A program made the position numbers and the translations under genes. The notes under the pieces were generated by a model. It searched no databases. It saw only the letters and a program-made list of their open reading frames with translations, and was not told the DNA's origin. Of a stretch of DNA of 64,000 nt, positions 26,328-35,389 are shown in pieces. The stretch spans positions 5,156 to 69,155 of the forward strand of contig BPJI01000002.1 of NCBI GenBank assembly GCA_026004535.1, written 5' to 3'. This DNA is from Candidatus Parcubacteria bacterium. GTDB taxonomy: Bacteria; Patescibacteria; Paceibacteria; UBA6257; HR35. Position 1 is the first letter of the stretch, and every line of letters begins with the position of its first letter.

Positions 26328-28199
26328 ATGAACGAATTAGGATGGAAAAATAATGGAAATGGTGGCGGTGGTGGTAGCGTCAACATATACAGGTCTTTAG
26401 ATATTTATATTGACACTGTATATGGAGACGATACTACTGCTGAAATTGGCAATTTTGCCAAACCATACAAGACATCAACAAATGTTTTGAGTGATTTAAA
26501 TAATTATTTGGCATCCAATTCAATAAACAATGTTTATATTCACGTTAGCGGTTTGGATAACGATTCATTTAGTTTTAACACATCCGTTTTAACTAATGCA
26601 GGAAATTTGAATTTTTATTTTAACATATACAACAAGATAAATATAACCATTGATTATTCTTCAATCAACACGCAAAAATTTTCATTTGTTTTTACGCCTG
26701 AAACAAATAAAATACAAGCAGAAGGATTTGATTACTTTACAAACGTTAATATTAATTTTGTTAACGTAAATTCTTTTGAAACCAATATAAATTTTAACAA
26801 CATATCATTTAATTTGAATTTGAATGGTCAAATAAACACAAATCATGTGTTGTCTGTCTTTGTTAAAGATGTTAATTTTGGAAATAGTTACATTTATGAT
26901 GGCGCAACATATTCGGATATAAAAAAATATTTTTATATCAATAATTCACAAAATATATACATTGAAGAGTATCTTAATAATATTACTTATTTTGAAAATT
27001 TATACGCTGAAAATTGTCAAAATATCACATACTACAATGAATTTAATGATAGTTTGTCAATAGATTATTCGTCACCGGGCATCACAATGGAACATATCAT
27101 TACAAATACCAAAGATTTTAAATACGATAGTATATTAGAATACATAGAAATAATGGATATAAGAAATTCAAGTGTAATAATTCCAGAGAAAATAATTTGT
27201 AGTACATTTAATTCTCAAAACAGTGATATAATACGATCCGAAACTTTTAAATTAGAAAGCGTTAAATATCCTTTCGTAATTTTAAAGGAATTTAATATCA
27301 GCAATACAAAATTGACATATAAACATATGGGATTTAACCCGCCTAATTTGATGTCCCCGGAGATAATATTCTACGGAAACATTAAATCAAAAATTCTAAA
27401 TAGTTACATTGAGTTGGGTTTAAATTATTTTTTGTTTGATGAAGGAGAAATAAATATATTTAATTCGTCCGTCAACAATCTTTTGTATCCGCAGAAAGAA
27501 GTAAATTATGTGATAAAAATATCAGACATTGATGATAAAGATATTAACGGGACGGTTTTAAATAATTCGTTTAACGTGCCATTGGGAAGAGCAATCAGGG
27601 TAAATGCGGATATAAGAAATTCAAATTTGTATTTTTTGGTTAGTGATGATTTTCAACAAACTCCACCTAACAAATATTTTATGATATTCCAAGACATGTG
27701 GGAAGAAAACAGATATACGGGATATATTGACATAAGAAATACGAGTATGATATTTAATAACTTATTGAATATATATAATGATAATTTGATAACATTTACT
27801 TTTTCCGAATTTTTCTCACCGCTTGTCAGATTATATGATTTTAATACGAACGGATTTGTTAATAATACATTGAATTTATATAGATTTATAGGCGAATCAA
27901 TACATTGTGTAAGGATTATAGATGGAAATGTTCCCAACAATGTAAATATAAGAAAAGAGGATTATCTGATATATGTGGCAAGACCGATTACAATTATGCT
28001 GCCTGACTTAACGGGTACAAACTTTAATAATAAAACATATACCATTAAAAACATTAACACATCCGAACCCATTACAATACAGGCAACAGGCGGGATACAA
28101 ATAGACGGTGTGTCGTCATATAACTTGTTGCCAAACGAATCCATAACTTTGCAATATGTGGATTATCTAAATAAATATCTGATAATAAATAAGTTTTAG
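26328..28199 (+). CDS. Spike or fibre protein with beta-helix-like architecture
   Basis: 623 residues. A Gly-rich head (about 10-17) is followed by DIYIDTVYGDDTTAEIGN and FAKPYKTSTN, the entry pattern of pectate-lyase-type right-handed beta-helix proteins used as phage spikes. The body is a long run of short N/I/F-rich strands. The end (TIMLPDLTGTNFNNKTYTIK, then TIQATGGIQIDG and a final Y-x-x-Y-L-I-I) is the trimerising tip seen on many phage fibres. It should mediate receptor binding, perhaps with glycan hydrolysis, but no catalytic pair can be named. It is paired with the fibre-type gene that follows. Confidence 0.7.
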   Translation: MNELGWKNNGNGGGGGSVNIYRSLDIYIDTVYGDDTTAEIGNFAKPYKTSTNVLSDLNNYLASNSINNVYIHVSGLDNDSFSFNTSVLTNAGNLNFYFNIYNKINITIDYSSINTQKFSFVFTPETNKIQAEGFDYFTNVNINFVNVNSFETNINFNNISFNLNLNGQINTNHVLSVFVKDVNFGNSYIYDGATYSDIKKYFYINNSQNIYIEEYLNNITYFENLYAENCQNITYYNEFNDSLSIDYSSPGITMEHIITNTKDFKYDSILEYIEIMDIRNSSVIIPEKIICSTFNSQNSDIIRSETFKLESVKYPFVILKEFNISNTKLTYKHMGFNPPNLMSPEIIFYGNIKSKILNSYIELGLNYFLFDEGEINIFNSSVNNLLYPQKEVNYVIKISDIDDKDINGTVLNNSFNVPLGRAIRVNADIRNSNLYFLVSDDFQQTPPNKYFMIFQDMWEENRYTGYIDIRNTSMIFNNLLNIYNDNLITFTFSEFFSPLVRLYDFNTNGFVNNTLNLYRFIGESIHCVRIIDGNVPNNVNIRKEDYLIYVARPITIMLPDLTGTNFNNKTYTIKNINTSEPITIQATGGIQIDGVSSYNLLPNESITLQYVDYLNKYLIINKF

Positions 28200-28214
28200 G
28201 AAATAAATGAAAAT

Positions 28215-28988
28215 ATGAACGTTTTTGATATAAATTGGTTTAATAATCATCCGAATTTAGTACTTAACAAAGGTCAAAAAGTATATTTGGATGATAGAGT
28301 TCATTACAAAATAGGAGACGGCGTGACGCCGTTAAGCCAATTAAATTGGAGAAAAGACATAAAATTATTTAACGAAGGATTAGATGATGTATCTTTTAAA
28401 TATGGATATGATACAGCATCCGGCAGAATTTTAAGAATACCCATGAATGCAACAAGAAAATCAAATATTGATTTTGCGAATATAGATTATCCATTTTTCA
28501 TTCCTGTTACCATACAAAGAAGAATCAATATAAGAAATATTGCAATCAGAATCCAATCAATAAATACAAATGCAAGTAAACCGTTCCACTCTGTAGAAAT
28601 GGCTTTCTATAAAATTGACGCAAGTATAAGCAATAGTAGATATTTGAATCTCAATAAATTAGGAAATTCGGAAATCATAAATATTTCTGCCGCAGGCATT
28701 TATTCTTTCGGTTCATTAACTTTCAACAATTTGGACACAGGAAATTATGCTGTCGGAATATTGTTTGGCAAACAAGGGAAGGCGATATCAATAAACCCGT
28801 TGGTGGTATCTATTTCGTATGATTTTAGTTTGTTTGGCAATAATGGAGAGTTTATTGTAATAATGGACAACACATTAACAACTTTTAATAATTTGCCGGA
28901 CAGTTATTCATACGATATGTCTATTGTAAATAATTCAATTAACGCAAACGTTCCTTTCGTTTTGATAAGATATGATTTAGTAACATAA
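28215..28988 (+). CDS. Fibre or receptor-binding protein
   Basis: 257 residues. The N-terminal GQKVYLDDRVHYKIGDG, followed by VTPLSQLNW, is the repeat seen in many phage tail-fibre and hyaluronidase-like proteins, in which an input-value strand precedes KIGDGxTxxxxL. The rest is strand-rich, with a jelly-roll-like C-terminal half. It lies 15 bases after the spike gene, and the two probably make one adhesion complex on the particle. Confidence 0.7.
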   Translation: MNVFDINWFNNHPNLVLNKGQKVYLDDRVHYKIGDGVTPLSQLNWRKDIKLFNEGLDDVSFKYGYDTASGRILRIPMNATRKSNIDFANIDYPFFIPVTIQRRINIRNIAIRIQSINTNASKPFHSVEMAFYKIDASISNSRYLNLNKLGNSEIINISAAGIYSFGSLTFNNLDTGNYAVGILFGKQGKAISINPLVVSISYDFSLFGNNGEFIVIMDNTLTTFNNLPDSYSYDMSIVNNSINANVPFVLIRYDLVT

Positions 28989-29012
28989 TTAGTAACATAA
29001 ATATAAACAATT

Positions 29013-29687
29013 ATGGCAATTTATCCGAATATACCAATTTATTATTATGACAATCATAATTATTATTCAATTTTTGATAAATATTTTTTTGATGAACAAT
29101 TAGAAAGCGGCACTCTTGTAAGTGATTTTACTTTAATTACAAACTTAAAAAAGTTAATAAATGATATAAGTGAATTTAATATAAGTTACGAAGAGATAAG
29201 ATATATATTAAAAAAATGGTACGAAGAAAATGCGAATGCAAACAATACAACAAACATAGAGCAAAATAAAGAAATACTCTGCAGATACAAGATTGTTGAC
29301 AGAACGGAAATAATAAACTATTTTGGAGAGTTAATGGCTTATGAAATACTTCAAGAATTTGAATACAATTCAAGGCAGTGTAGGATGAAGGCATATAGTT
29401 TTGGTGAAAGTATTATTCGTTCATGGGTGTCGGATATTGATATGATAAATATATTTAACGCCATTTCGCAATATAAATTAGATTTTTATTACAAAGAATA
29501 TGGGATACACGGAAAAAACTACAATGACTTGGTTGCAGGTATTATGGACTTTATCGAAGGCACAAATGAATTTACAGGTTCGGGCATTGTGGATATGAAT
29601 CTGACATTTAAATTAGAAGGCAAAGATAAACCGCAACTCATTGCAAAATTGAAGCAGTATTTGTGGGAATTTAATTTTAGAAGTTAA
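29013..29687 (+). CDS. Hypothetical protein of the spike cluster
   Basis: 224 residues, soluble, starting MAIYPNIPIYYYDNHNYY, helical and acidic in the middle. No motif recognised. It lies between the fibre gene and the M15 peptidase with small gaps. A chaperone or connector for the spike is possible from position. Confidence 0.55.
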   Translation: MAIYPNIPIYYYDNHNYYSIFDKYFFDEQLESGTLVSDFTLITNLKKLINDISEFNISYEEIRYILKKWYEENANANNTTNIEQNKEILCRYKIVDRTEIINYFGELMAYEILQEFEYNSRQCRMKAYSFGESIIRSWVSDIDMINIFNAISQYKLDFYYKEYGIHGKNYNDLVAGIMDFIEGTNEFTGSGIVDMNLTFKLEGKDKPQLIAKLKQYLWEFNFRS

Positions 29688-29704
29688 CATTAAAACATAT
29701 AATT

Positions 29705-30247
29705 ATGAAAATGATTGAAAACATACAATTAGAAACAAATTTTTGGCTTTATGAATTCTTACATTCTGATATTGCCGAAAGATTTCCAGATATAAAGAAA
29801 AAACAATTCAATCCACCTAAAAGCGTTTTGGAAGAGTTAAAATTAACCGCACAAATGATGCAGAGAATAAGAGATTTATGCACCAGACACATAGATAACA
29901 AAATTGTTATACATATTACATCGGGATACAGATGCCCTGATTTGAACAAAATAATAAGTAAAAGTAAAACATCAGACCATATGTTTGGCAGGGCTGCCGA
30001 TTTTGTCATGTATAAAGACGGACAAGTAATAAAAGATTGTGATAAAATTAAGTATTTATATCAGTTGATTATGACGCATATAAGTTATTATCAATTGATA
30101 AAAGAGTATGGCACACGTTCCGTTCCGGCGTGGACCCATATATCACAAAGAGTGAATAAGAATCAAAATATTAAACAAAATTTGGAAATAGGGCAACATA
30201 CAAAAAATAATTACGTAATTTTGGATATGAATAAATGGAAATGCTAA
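29705..30247 (+). CDS. Peptidase M15-family peptidoglycan hydrolase
   Basis: 180 residues. SGYRCPDLN (73-81) and SDHMFGRAADF (90-100) supply the zinc ligands His92 and Asp99. PAWTHIS (141-147) supplies the C-terminal His145 with its preceding Trp. This is the full M15A (D-Ala-D-Ala carboxypeptidase or endolysin) signature. No signal peptide or anchor, so it would reach the wall through a holin or as part of the particle. It lies right after the spike genes and before a small membrane protein. Cleaves stem peptides. The cut bond cannot be fixed from sequence. Confidence 0.85.
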   Translation: MKMIENIQLETNFWLYEFLHSDIAERFPDIKKKQFNPPKSVLEELKLTAQMMQRIRDLCTRHIDNKIVIHITSGYRCPDLNKIISKSKTSDHMFGRAADFVMYKDGQVIKDCDKIKYLYQLIMTHISYYQLIKEYGTRSVPAWTHISQRVNKNQNIKQNLEIGQHTKNNYVILDMNKWKC

Positions 30248-30256
30248 ATTGAGATT

Positions 30257-30643
30257 ATGACAAAATTAGGTAAGTTTATTAGAATATTGCATTTATTCTT
30301 GTATTTTATAGGCAGTTTTGCTGCAAGAGTAAAGTTGCATAATTACACCCTTGCCTCTATTTTGCATATTGCTTTTAATATAGTTCTTGTAATTTTATTT
30401 TTGAATAATCTTAAAGAAATTACAGGGATATTAAAAGAATTTATATCACCACAGCATACGTTTATAATCTTTTTTTTAATTTTAGCCGCATATAATATTT
30501 TTTTTGTTTTTGTTTACAGGAGAAATTTTTTTGAAAACACATATAGTGAGTTTGATATAAATATCGGGATTTCCGACAAAAATAATGAGAAAAAATCAGA
30601 TGATGAATTTGAGGAGAAAAAATCAGAAAATAATGCAGGTTAA
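30257..30643 (+). CDS. Multi-span small membrane protein, holin candidate
   Basis: 128 residues with three hydrophobic stretches (about 9-22, 31-48 and 70-92) and a charged, acidic-basic C-terminal tail (about 105-128). It directly follows the M15 endolysin gene by 9 bases. This topology and position are typical of holins, though a virion membrane protein cannot be excluded. Confidence 0.55.
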   Translation: MTKLGKFIRILHLFLYFIGSFAARVKLHNYTLASILHIAFNIVLVILFLNNLKEITGILKEFISPQHTFIIFFLILAAYNIFFVFVYRRNFFENTYSEFDINIGISDKNNEKKSDDEFEEKKSENNAG

Positions 30644-30678
30644 GAATATTGAGAATAAGAATATAAATATTAAGAATT

Positions 30679-31074
30679 ATGAAATTAGGAAGACCAAAGG
30701 GCTACGAATACTTTGGGCTGAAGTTTCGTAGCAAAGTTGAAGCATATTTTTTTGCGAAAATAATGAACACCGGTGCGTATGTAGTAAGATACCAACATTT
30801 TATTGTAATGAAAGGATTTATTTATAGGCAAGAAAAAATAAAACCTATAAAAGTAAAAGTGGATTATGTGATATACAAGAATAAGAAAAAAGATGTAAAA
30901 GACATAATTGCTATGGTTCATTACGGTAGAATGGACAGTAATGATAAGGCGTTATTGTTTCAATATATGAAACTCTCAAACATTACTCCGCCATTATTAA
31001 AATTAGAAACAAAAAGTGAAGTGGATATTTTTTGCGAAAAAATAGAAAAAGTTTTAGGGAAAAAAATAAATTAA
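30679..31074 (+). CDS. DUF1064-like nuclease
   Basis: 131 residues. The sequence KFRSKVEAYFFAKIM (15-29), with Glu21, then a basic middle and KVDYVIYKNKK (60-70), with Asp62, matches the layout of DUF1064 phage proteins, which belong to the restriction-endonuclease-like or T7 endonuclease I-type fold. It probably cuts branched DNA in recombination or packaging. The usual E-x-K after the Asp is not clearly kept (the region reads VIYKNKK), so activity is uncertain. Confidence 0.55.
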   Translation: MKLGRPKGYEYFGLKFRSKVEAYFFAKIMNTGAYVVRYQHFIVMKGFIYRQEKIKPIKVKVDYVIYKNKKKDVKDIIAMVHYGRMDSNDKALLFQYMKLSNITPPLLKLETKSEVDIFCEKIEKVLGKKIN

Positions 31075-31090
31075 TTTAAAATAATAATAA

Positions 31091-31098
31091 TAAATTTG
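31091..31098 (+). promoter_or_regulatory. Candidate Bacteroidota -7 element
   Basis: TAAATTTG, 27 bases before the ATG at 31126. No consensus TTTG is seen 19 bases upstream. It probably leads the transcript that covers the acidic-protein run. Confidence 0.45.
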
Positions 31099-31125
31099 TG
31101 TTTAAATTATTAAAATGATATAACT

Positions 31126-31758
31126 ATGGAAGAATTAGTATTAGATTTACAACAAGTTCCTGTTTTGAACGATATTTATGTGAACATTGCGACCATTAAA
31201 GAATATTTAATAAAAGATGGTTTGTGCAGGATTAAAACAAACTATGGTGTTTGTTATTTAGAGGAAAAGTATTTTAACAGCGATATGGAATCCTTACCTA
31301 TTATTCAATTCCCAAGACCTATAAACGAGTTAAACAAAAAAACAGGTAAAGATGGATGCGTTTATATGTTTAATAAGATTTTGCCAATTATAAATACAAA
31401 TTTGATACTATCTAAACCTGATGCCAAATACTTTAATTATTATAGTTTTATTGGCAATAAAGAGGGTGATAGCATAAGATTTGACGAAATAGTCAAATTA
31501 TTGGATGTTATTACACAAAGGCAGGGGAAAAGTTTGGTTTACAAGATATGTTTTATGCTGTTTAAATTTAATGATATGAAGGTGGATGATATTGTTACAT
31601 ACTTTAATTACAGATATGATGATAGTTTAGGTTGTTTTGATATTAGTTTTGGGATAAAATATCAAGAATATGAGCATGAGCCAAGTATTAAGATATATTC
31701 TAATAAAGAAATATTGTTAAATTACATAAAAAGTTTTAAATTTGTGAAAAGTAACTAA
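31126..31758 (+). CDS. Hypothetical protein
   Basis: 210 residues, soluble, of mixed secondary structure, with no recognised motif. First gene after a promoter-like element and followed after 2 bases by the zinc-binding protein gene, so they are likely co-expressed. Confidence 0.6.
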   Translation: MEELVLDLQQVPVLNDIYVNIATIKEYLIKDGLCRIKTNYGVCYLEEKYFNSDMESLPIIQFPRPINELNKKTGKDGCVYMFNKILPIINTNLILSKPDAKYFNYYSFIGNKEGDSIRFDEIVKLLDVITQRQGKSLVYKICFMLFKFNDMKVDDIVTYFNYRYDDSLGCFDISFGIKYQEYEHEPSIKIYSNKEILLNYIKSFKFVKSN

Positions 31759-31760
31759 AT

Positions 31761-31967
31761 ATGGCAAAACAAAAGGTTAAATATGGTGTTTGTCATGTAT
31801 GCTATATCGTAGATGGGATAAAGGAGAAAAAACATTTACGCTATTGTCCTGTTTGTGATGCTTATATTTGTGTGGAGTGTTTCGGAAACTTGCCAAAAAG
31901 AGCATTGGCGGCGGTAAAAAAGCCGTTTTTGACAAAAGAGCAAAAAAACTTTTTAAAAAATAACTAA
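31761..31967 (+). CDS. Small zinc-ribbon-type protein
   Basis: 68 residues. Three Cys pairs, Cys11-x2-Cys14, Cys29-x2-Cys32 and Cys37-x2-Cys40, in CHVCYIVDG, YCPVCDAY and ICVECFG, could bind one or two zinc ions. The C-terminal part is basic (KRALAAVKK). Such small proteins usually bind nucleic acid or another protein. No exact family identified. Confidence 0.65.
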   Translation: MAKQKVKYGVCHVCYIVDGIKEKKHLRYCPVCDAYICVECFGNLPKRALAAVKKPFLTKEQKNFLKNN

Positions 31968-31984
31968 AACTTAAAACTACATAT

Positions 31985-33166
31985 ATGGAAGAGGTCATAT
32001 TAAAAAATTTAAAATTACAAATATCAAAAGATTCTTTAGAAGCGCTATTCGGAGAAGATTATAATAAAGTTTACAAAGATAAAGACAACATATATGCAAG
32101 AACTTTGGCAGGGCATATTAATACCGCAATAAAATTAAGTAACACATTGAAAGATTATTTGGATAAAATGCAAAAATATGATAAAGATTATAAATTGTAT
32201 AATAAAATATCAAAAGAATACTATCTTTATTACACGCTAATAGGTGGATACCTTATGATGTTGAAACTGTTAAAAGATGGGATGTCCAAAGAAGAATTTA
32301 TTAAAGAGTTCCCCGACACTAAATTGTCAAACATAATAAAAGAAAACACCGGTTTAAAATTAGATGTGCAGAAGTTGAACGACATATTAAACAGGTTTAA
32401 TAAAGTGTTGATTAGTGAGAGATTTGATAAAGATGAGAGTGTTGATTTGTTTATTAAGTATGCAAACGAAATTATTAACCAAAGAGGTGGCGTAAGCGAG
32501 GTTAAAGAAACTGTATCAGATACAGAAACTATTGAAGAGAAATTGGAAGAATTACAAGAGGCAGAACAAGAATTGGAGCAAGAGGCAGAAAAAGAGGCGG
32601 AGCAAGAAACAGAGACAGAAAAAGAAGCAGATAAAAGTAAGAGCGTATCAAGAGAGTATCAGGATGAAATTAAAACCGTCATTTATGATATAAAAGAAGG
32701 CAGAGAGGAGTTTTTCAATGCTTTGATTGAGAAGGTTAATGAAGAAGATGATGACGTATTTGTAAACTTTAATGTTTTGAAACATGTATTAGAAGCAATT
32801 CAATATGAAGATTTAAATGTTATAGACATAGTAAAAGAAATTATTGAAGAGAAAATTGATAATGTAAGAAAAGAATATGATAAAAAAATATCAGAACTGA
32901 CGAAAAAAATTGAAATGCAACAAAAGGTAATTCAGGAACTTTCAAAATTGTTGAATGAACACGTAAAAATTACAAAGGAAATTAATGAAAAATTGAATCA
33001 GGTTAATCAAAAAACAGAAAAAGTTAAAATGGTAGTTGAATATAAGGCAGAAGGAAAAAAACCAGAAGAAAAACAAGAAACAATAAAAAAACCATCTGTA
33101 AAAAGAAGAATAAGTTTTATCAGCAAAGACGAATATACACGTGGAAGCACACGGGGACGTATATAA
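31985..33166 (+). CDS. Coiled-coil protein with Glu-rich centre
   Basis: 393 residues. Residues 1-165 are helical. About 170-215 is a Glu/Ala/Gln/Lys repeat (EQELEQEAEKEAEQETETEK) typical of coiled coil or disorder. A second coiled coil covers about 290-350, and the C-terminus is basic (KPSVKRRISFISKDEY, then R-G-S-T-R-G-R-I). It starts a series of charged low-complexity proteins up to 36718. Scaffold or internal virion protein is a guess from composition. Confidence 0.6.
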   Translation: MEEVILKNLKLQISKDSLEALFGEDYNKVYKDKDNIYARTLAGHINTAIKLSNTLKDYLDKMQKYDKDYKLYNKISKEYYLYYTLIGGYLMMLKLLKDGMSKEEFIKEFPDTKLSNIIKENTGLKLDVQKLNDILNRFNKVLISERFDKDESVDLFIKYANEIINQRGGVSEVKETVSDTETIEEKLEELQEAEQELEQEAEKEAEQETETEKEADKSKSVSREYQDEIKTVIYDIKEGREEFFNALIEKVNEEDDDVFVNFNVLKHVLEAIQYEDLNVIDIVKEIIEEKIDNVRKEYDKKISELTKKIEMQQKVIQELSKLLNEHVKITKEINEKLNQVNQKTEKVKMVVEYKAEGKKPEEKQETIKKPSVKRRISFISKDEYTRGSTRGRI

Positions 33167-33208
33167 ATTATAAATAAATAATAAAACAAACAATAAAATC
33201 TAAACATT

Positions 33209-33709
33209 ATGAGAAGGAATTATAAATTCATACAGCACAAAAAATCTAATCATCTATACGTATTTGTGCCTACAGGAAACCGTGAAACTAAAACCATCGG
33301 TTATCTAATGCAGGTTAAAATTAAAGACAACAAATTTGAAGGAGTATTAAGTTTTAAACCTTGCGAATATAATGAAGCGGATTATGTTGAATTGGATAAA
33401 AATGACCCACGTTTCAAAGATTTGTTGGAAATTGACTATATGTTTACAGATATTCAAGCATTGATTAGATTGGCTGATAGCAGAAAAATTAAAAAAACAG
33501 AACAAGAAAAGGTTCAGAAAGATGATGTCAATAACAATGAAGTAGAAACAAAAGAAGTTGATTTGACAGATAGCAAAGAAAGTGAAAAAGAAACCGAAGA
33601 AAATGAAAAAATAGATGAGTCAATGAGCAGCGAAGTAGATTCAAAGGAAAATAAAAAAAGCGTAACAAAAAAAAGAACGAGCAAAAAGAAAAATACTTCC
33701 AAAAAGTAA
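33209..33709 (+). CDS. Small domain with charged tail
   Basis: 166 residues. An N-terminal domain (about 1-90, with YVFVPTGNRETKTIGY) is followed by a Glu/Asp/Ser-rich stretch (about 100-145) and a basic Lys/Thr/Ser end (KKRTSKKKNTSKK). The two-signed tail could bridge protein and DNA. No family recognised. Confidence 0.55.
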   Translation: MRRNYKFIQHKKSNHLYVFVPTGNRETKTIGYLMQVKIKDNKFEGVLSFKPCEYNEADYVELDKNDPRFKDLLEIDYMFTDIQALIRLADSRKIKKTEQEKVQKDDVNNNEVETKEVDLTDSKESEKETEENEKIDESMSSEVDSKENKKSVTKKRTSKKKNTSKK

Positions 33710-33745
33710 AAAAAAAGAAATATAACTAATAAAAAATTAATAATT

Positions 33746-34837
33746 ATGGAAACAATTGTAACAAGAGTAAATTTGATTAATTACATTAAAGAGTGCAAAA
33801 AAGTAAACATTCCAAACAGGAATAAGTTTTTGCTTTATATTTCAGAATTGTATAAAGCCATTGAGCGTTCAGAAGAAGGAATGGTATATGAAGAGAACGA
33901 GCAATGGATAAGTGAAATTGGAAAAGATAAAAATTTAGTAAAAGACATAAATGAACGTTTTGGATATAACATTTACAAAGATGTTGTAACAGACATAGAT
34001 AGTATCAATGAAAGATTGAATGAGTTGACAGACGAAATTGATAACGCTTCGTATTCAAGTGATGACAGCATATTAAAAGAGTATAATTGTGAGAGTTATC
34101 AAAAGTTGTATAATGAATTTATTGAGAAAACCGAAGTGTTATTTAATGAAATTATTGAGGTGAATAAAAAAATTGACAGAATGAAAAAAGAATATGAAGA
34201 CATAACCGGCGAGAATAAAGAAGAAGAAGAAGTGAAGGAAGTTGATGAGGTAAAAGTTAATAAGGGGGAAAATAAAGAAAACAATCTTGTAAAAGATGAA
34301 GATGAAGAGGTAAAGGAAGTTGATAGTGAAATTGACGACGAGAATGAGGACGATGAGGATTATGAGGGCGATGAAGACGATGAAACCATTGAGGATGAAT
34401 TGGAAGACGGGAGCGATGATGAAAATAATGATATTAAAACTTCGAGGGAGCAGGTTGATTTTAGAAATCAATTCCTACCAAAAATAAACAAATTTGACAA
34501 ATCAAAATCTGAAAAAAGCGAGTTAAAAGAAAAAAATTCTTCATTTGTAATAATGGCATTTAATATTAGCGATAAAAATGAAGAAAACAAACAAGATGCT
34601 GTAAAAAAAGCAGGTCTATTAGCGGGTTCGGAACAAAATAAAGACAGCCATGATATAGATATAAATAAAAAGAATGCTTTATTAAATCACTTCAAAAAAT
34701 TTCCATTCATTTACGAAGAAGATTTAGTTAAATTTGGCAAAATAAATGAGAAAAAAAGCGGATTGTTTTCCAAAGTGTATGTTTGTCAGGGAATAGAATT
34801 AAAAAAGAAAGGCAATAAATATTTTATGAGCAAATAA
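33746..34837 (+). CDS. Acidic low-complexity protein
   Basis: 363 residues. N-terminal helices (1-155), a very acidic middle (about 155-230, with EDDEDYEGDEDDETIEDELE), then a polar linker and a C-terminal folded segment with HFKKFPFIYEEDL. Its stop is followed after 1 base by the M23 peptidase gene. Acidic tracts may mimic DNA or chaperone the basic AT-hook protein, but this is speculative. Confidence 0.55.
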   Translation: METIVTRVNLINYIKECKKVNIPNRNKFLLYISELYKAIERSEEGMVYEENEQWISEIGKDKNLVKDINERFGYNIYKDVVTDIDSINERLNELTDEIDNASYSSDDSILKEYNCESYQKLYNEFIEKTEVLFNEIIEVNKKIDRMKKEYEDITGENKEEEEVKEVDEVKVNKGENKENNLVKDEDEEVKEVDSEIDDENEDDEDYEGDEDDETIEDELEDGSDDENNDIKTSREQVDFRNQFLPKINKFDKSKSEKSELKEKNSSFVIMAFNISDKNEENKQDAVKKAGLLAGSEQNKDSHDIDINKKNALLNHFKKFPFIYEEDLVKFGKINEKKSGLFSKVYVCQGIELKKKGNKYFMSK

Positions 34838-34838
34838 A

Positions 34839-35363
34839 ATGACCGGTCGTGCCGAAAATCTTACCAAAATTTACCTATTATCATCTATATTGATGTTTGT
34901 TTCGTCCTATTTTTTTTATTATGTCGTAAATGTAAAATATAAAGGCATAAAAAGCAATAAGGATAATAAAGAGCCGTTATTTCCTTTAGATAAGAAAATC
35001 GTAACTTCTAAATTTGGTTTTAGAATACATCCAAAATATAAAATACCGAAATTCCACAATGGCGCCGATTATGCAGGCAAAACGGGAGATAAGATATATG
35101 CAAGTGATGATGGTATTGTTATAGATAAATTTTACAATAACGCAGGTGGAAATCAGTTAATAATACAATATCCCAATTTGAAAAATTTAAAATTCGGATA
35201 TGCCCACCTTAATAAAATATACGTGGAGAAAGGCGAAAAAGTCAAACGAGGTCAAGTTATCGCAGAGGTTGGAAATACAGGCGTCTCAACAGGTTCACAT
35301 CTACATTTGACAATAAAAGATTCAAATGGTGTTTATATTGACCCGGAATCTATATTTGCATAA
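34839..35363 (+). CDS. Membrane-anchored M23 peptidase
   Basis: 174 residues. An N-terminal span (about 11-30, IYLLSSILMFVSSYFFYYVV) is followed by a LytM/M23 domain: FHNGADYAG with His73 and Asp77, the Gly-rich turn, YAHLN with His123, and SHLHL with His154 and His156. All four metal and catalytic residues of the M23 family are present, so an active zinc endopeptidase against peptidoglycan cross-links is expected, held at a membrane. It begins just after the acidic protein gene. Confidence 0.85.
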   Translation: MTGRAENLTKIYLLSSILMFVSSYFFYYVVNVKYKGIKSNKDNKEPLFPLDKKIVTSKFGFRIHPKYKIPKFHNGADYAGKTGDKIYASDDGIVIDKFYNNAGGNQLIIQYPNLKNLKFGYAHLNKIYVEKGEKVKRGQVIAEVGNTGVSTGSHLHLTIKDSNGVYIDPESIFA

Positions 35364-35389
35364 AATTTAAAAGATAAAAATTAAAGCAT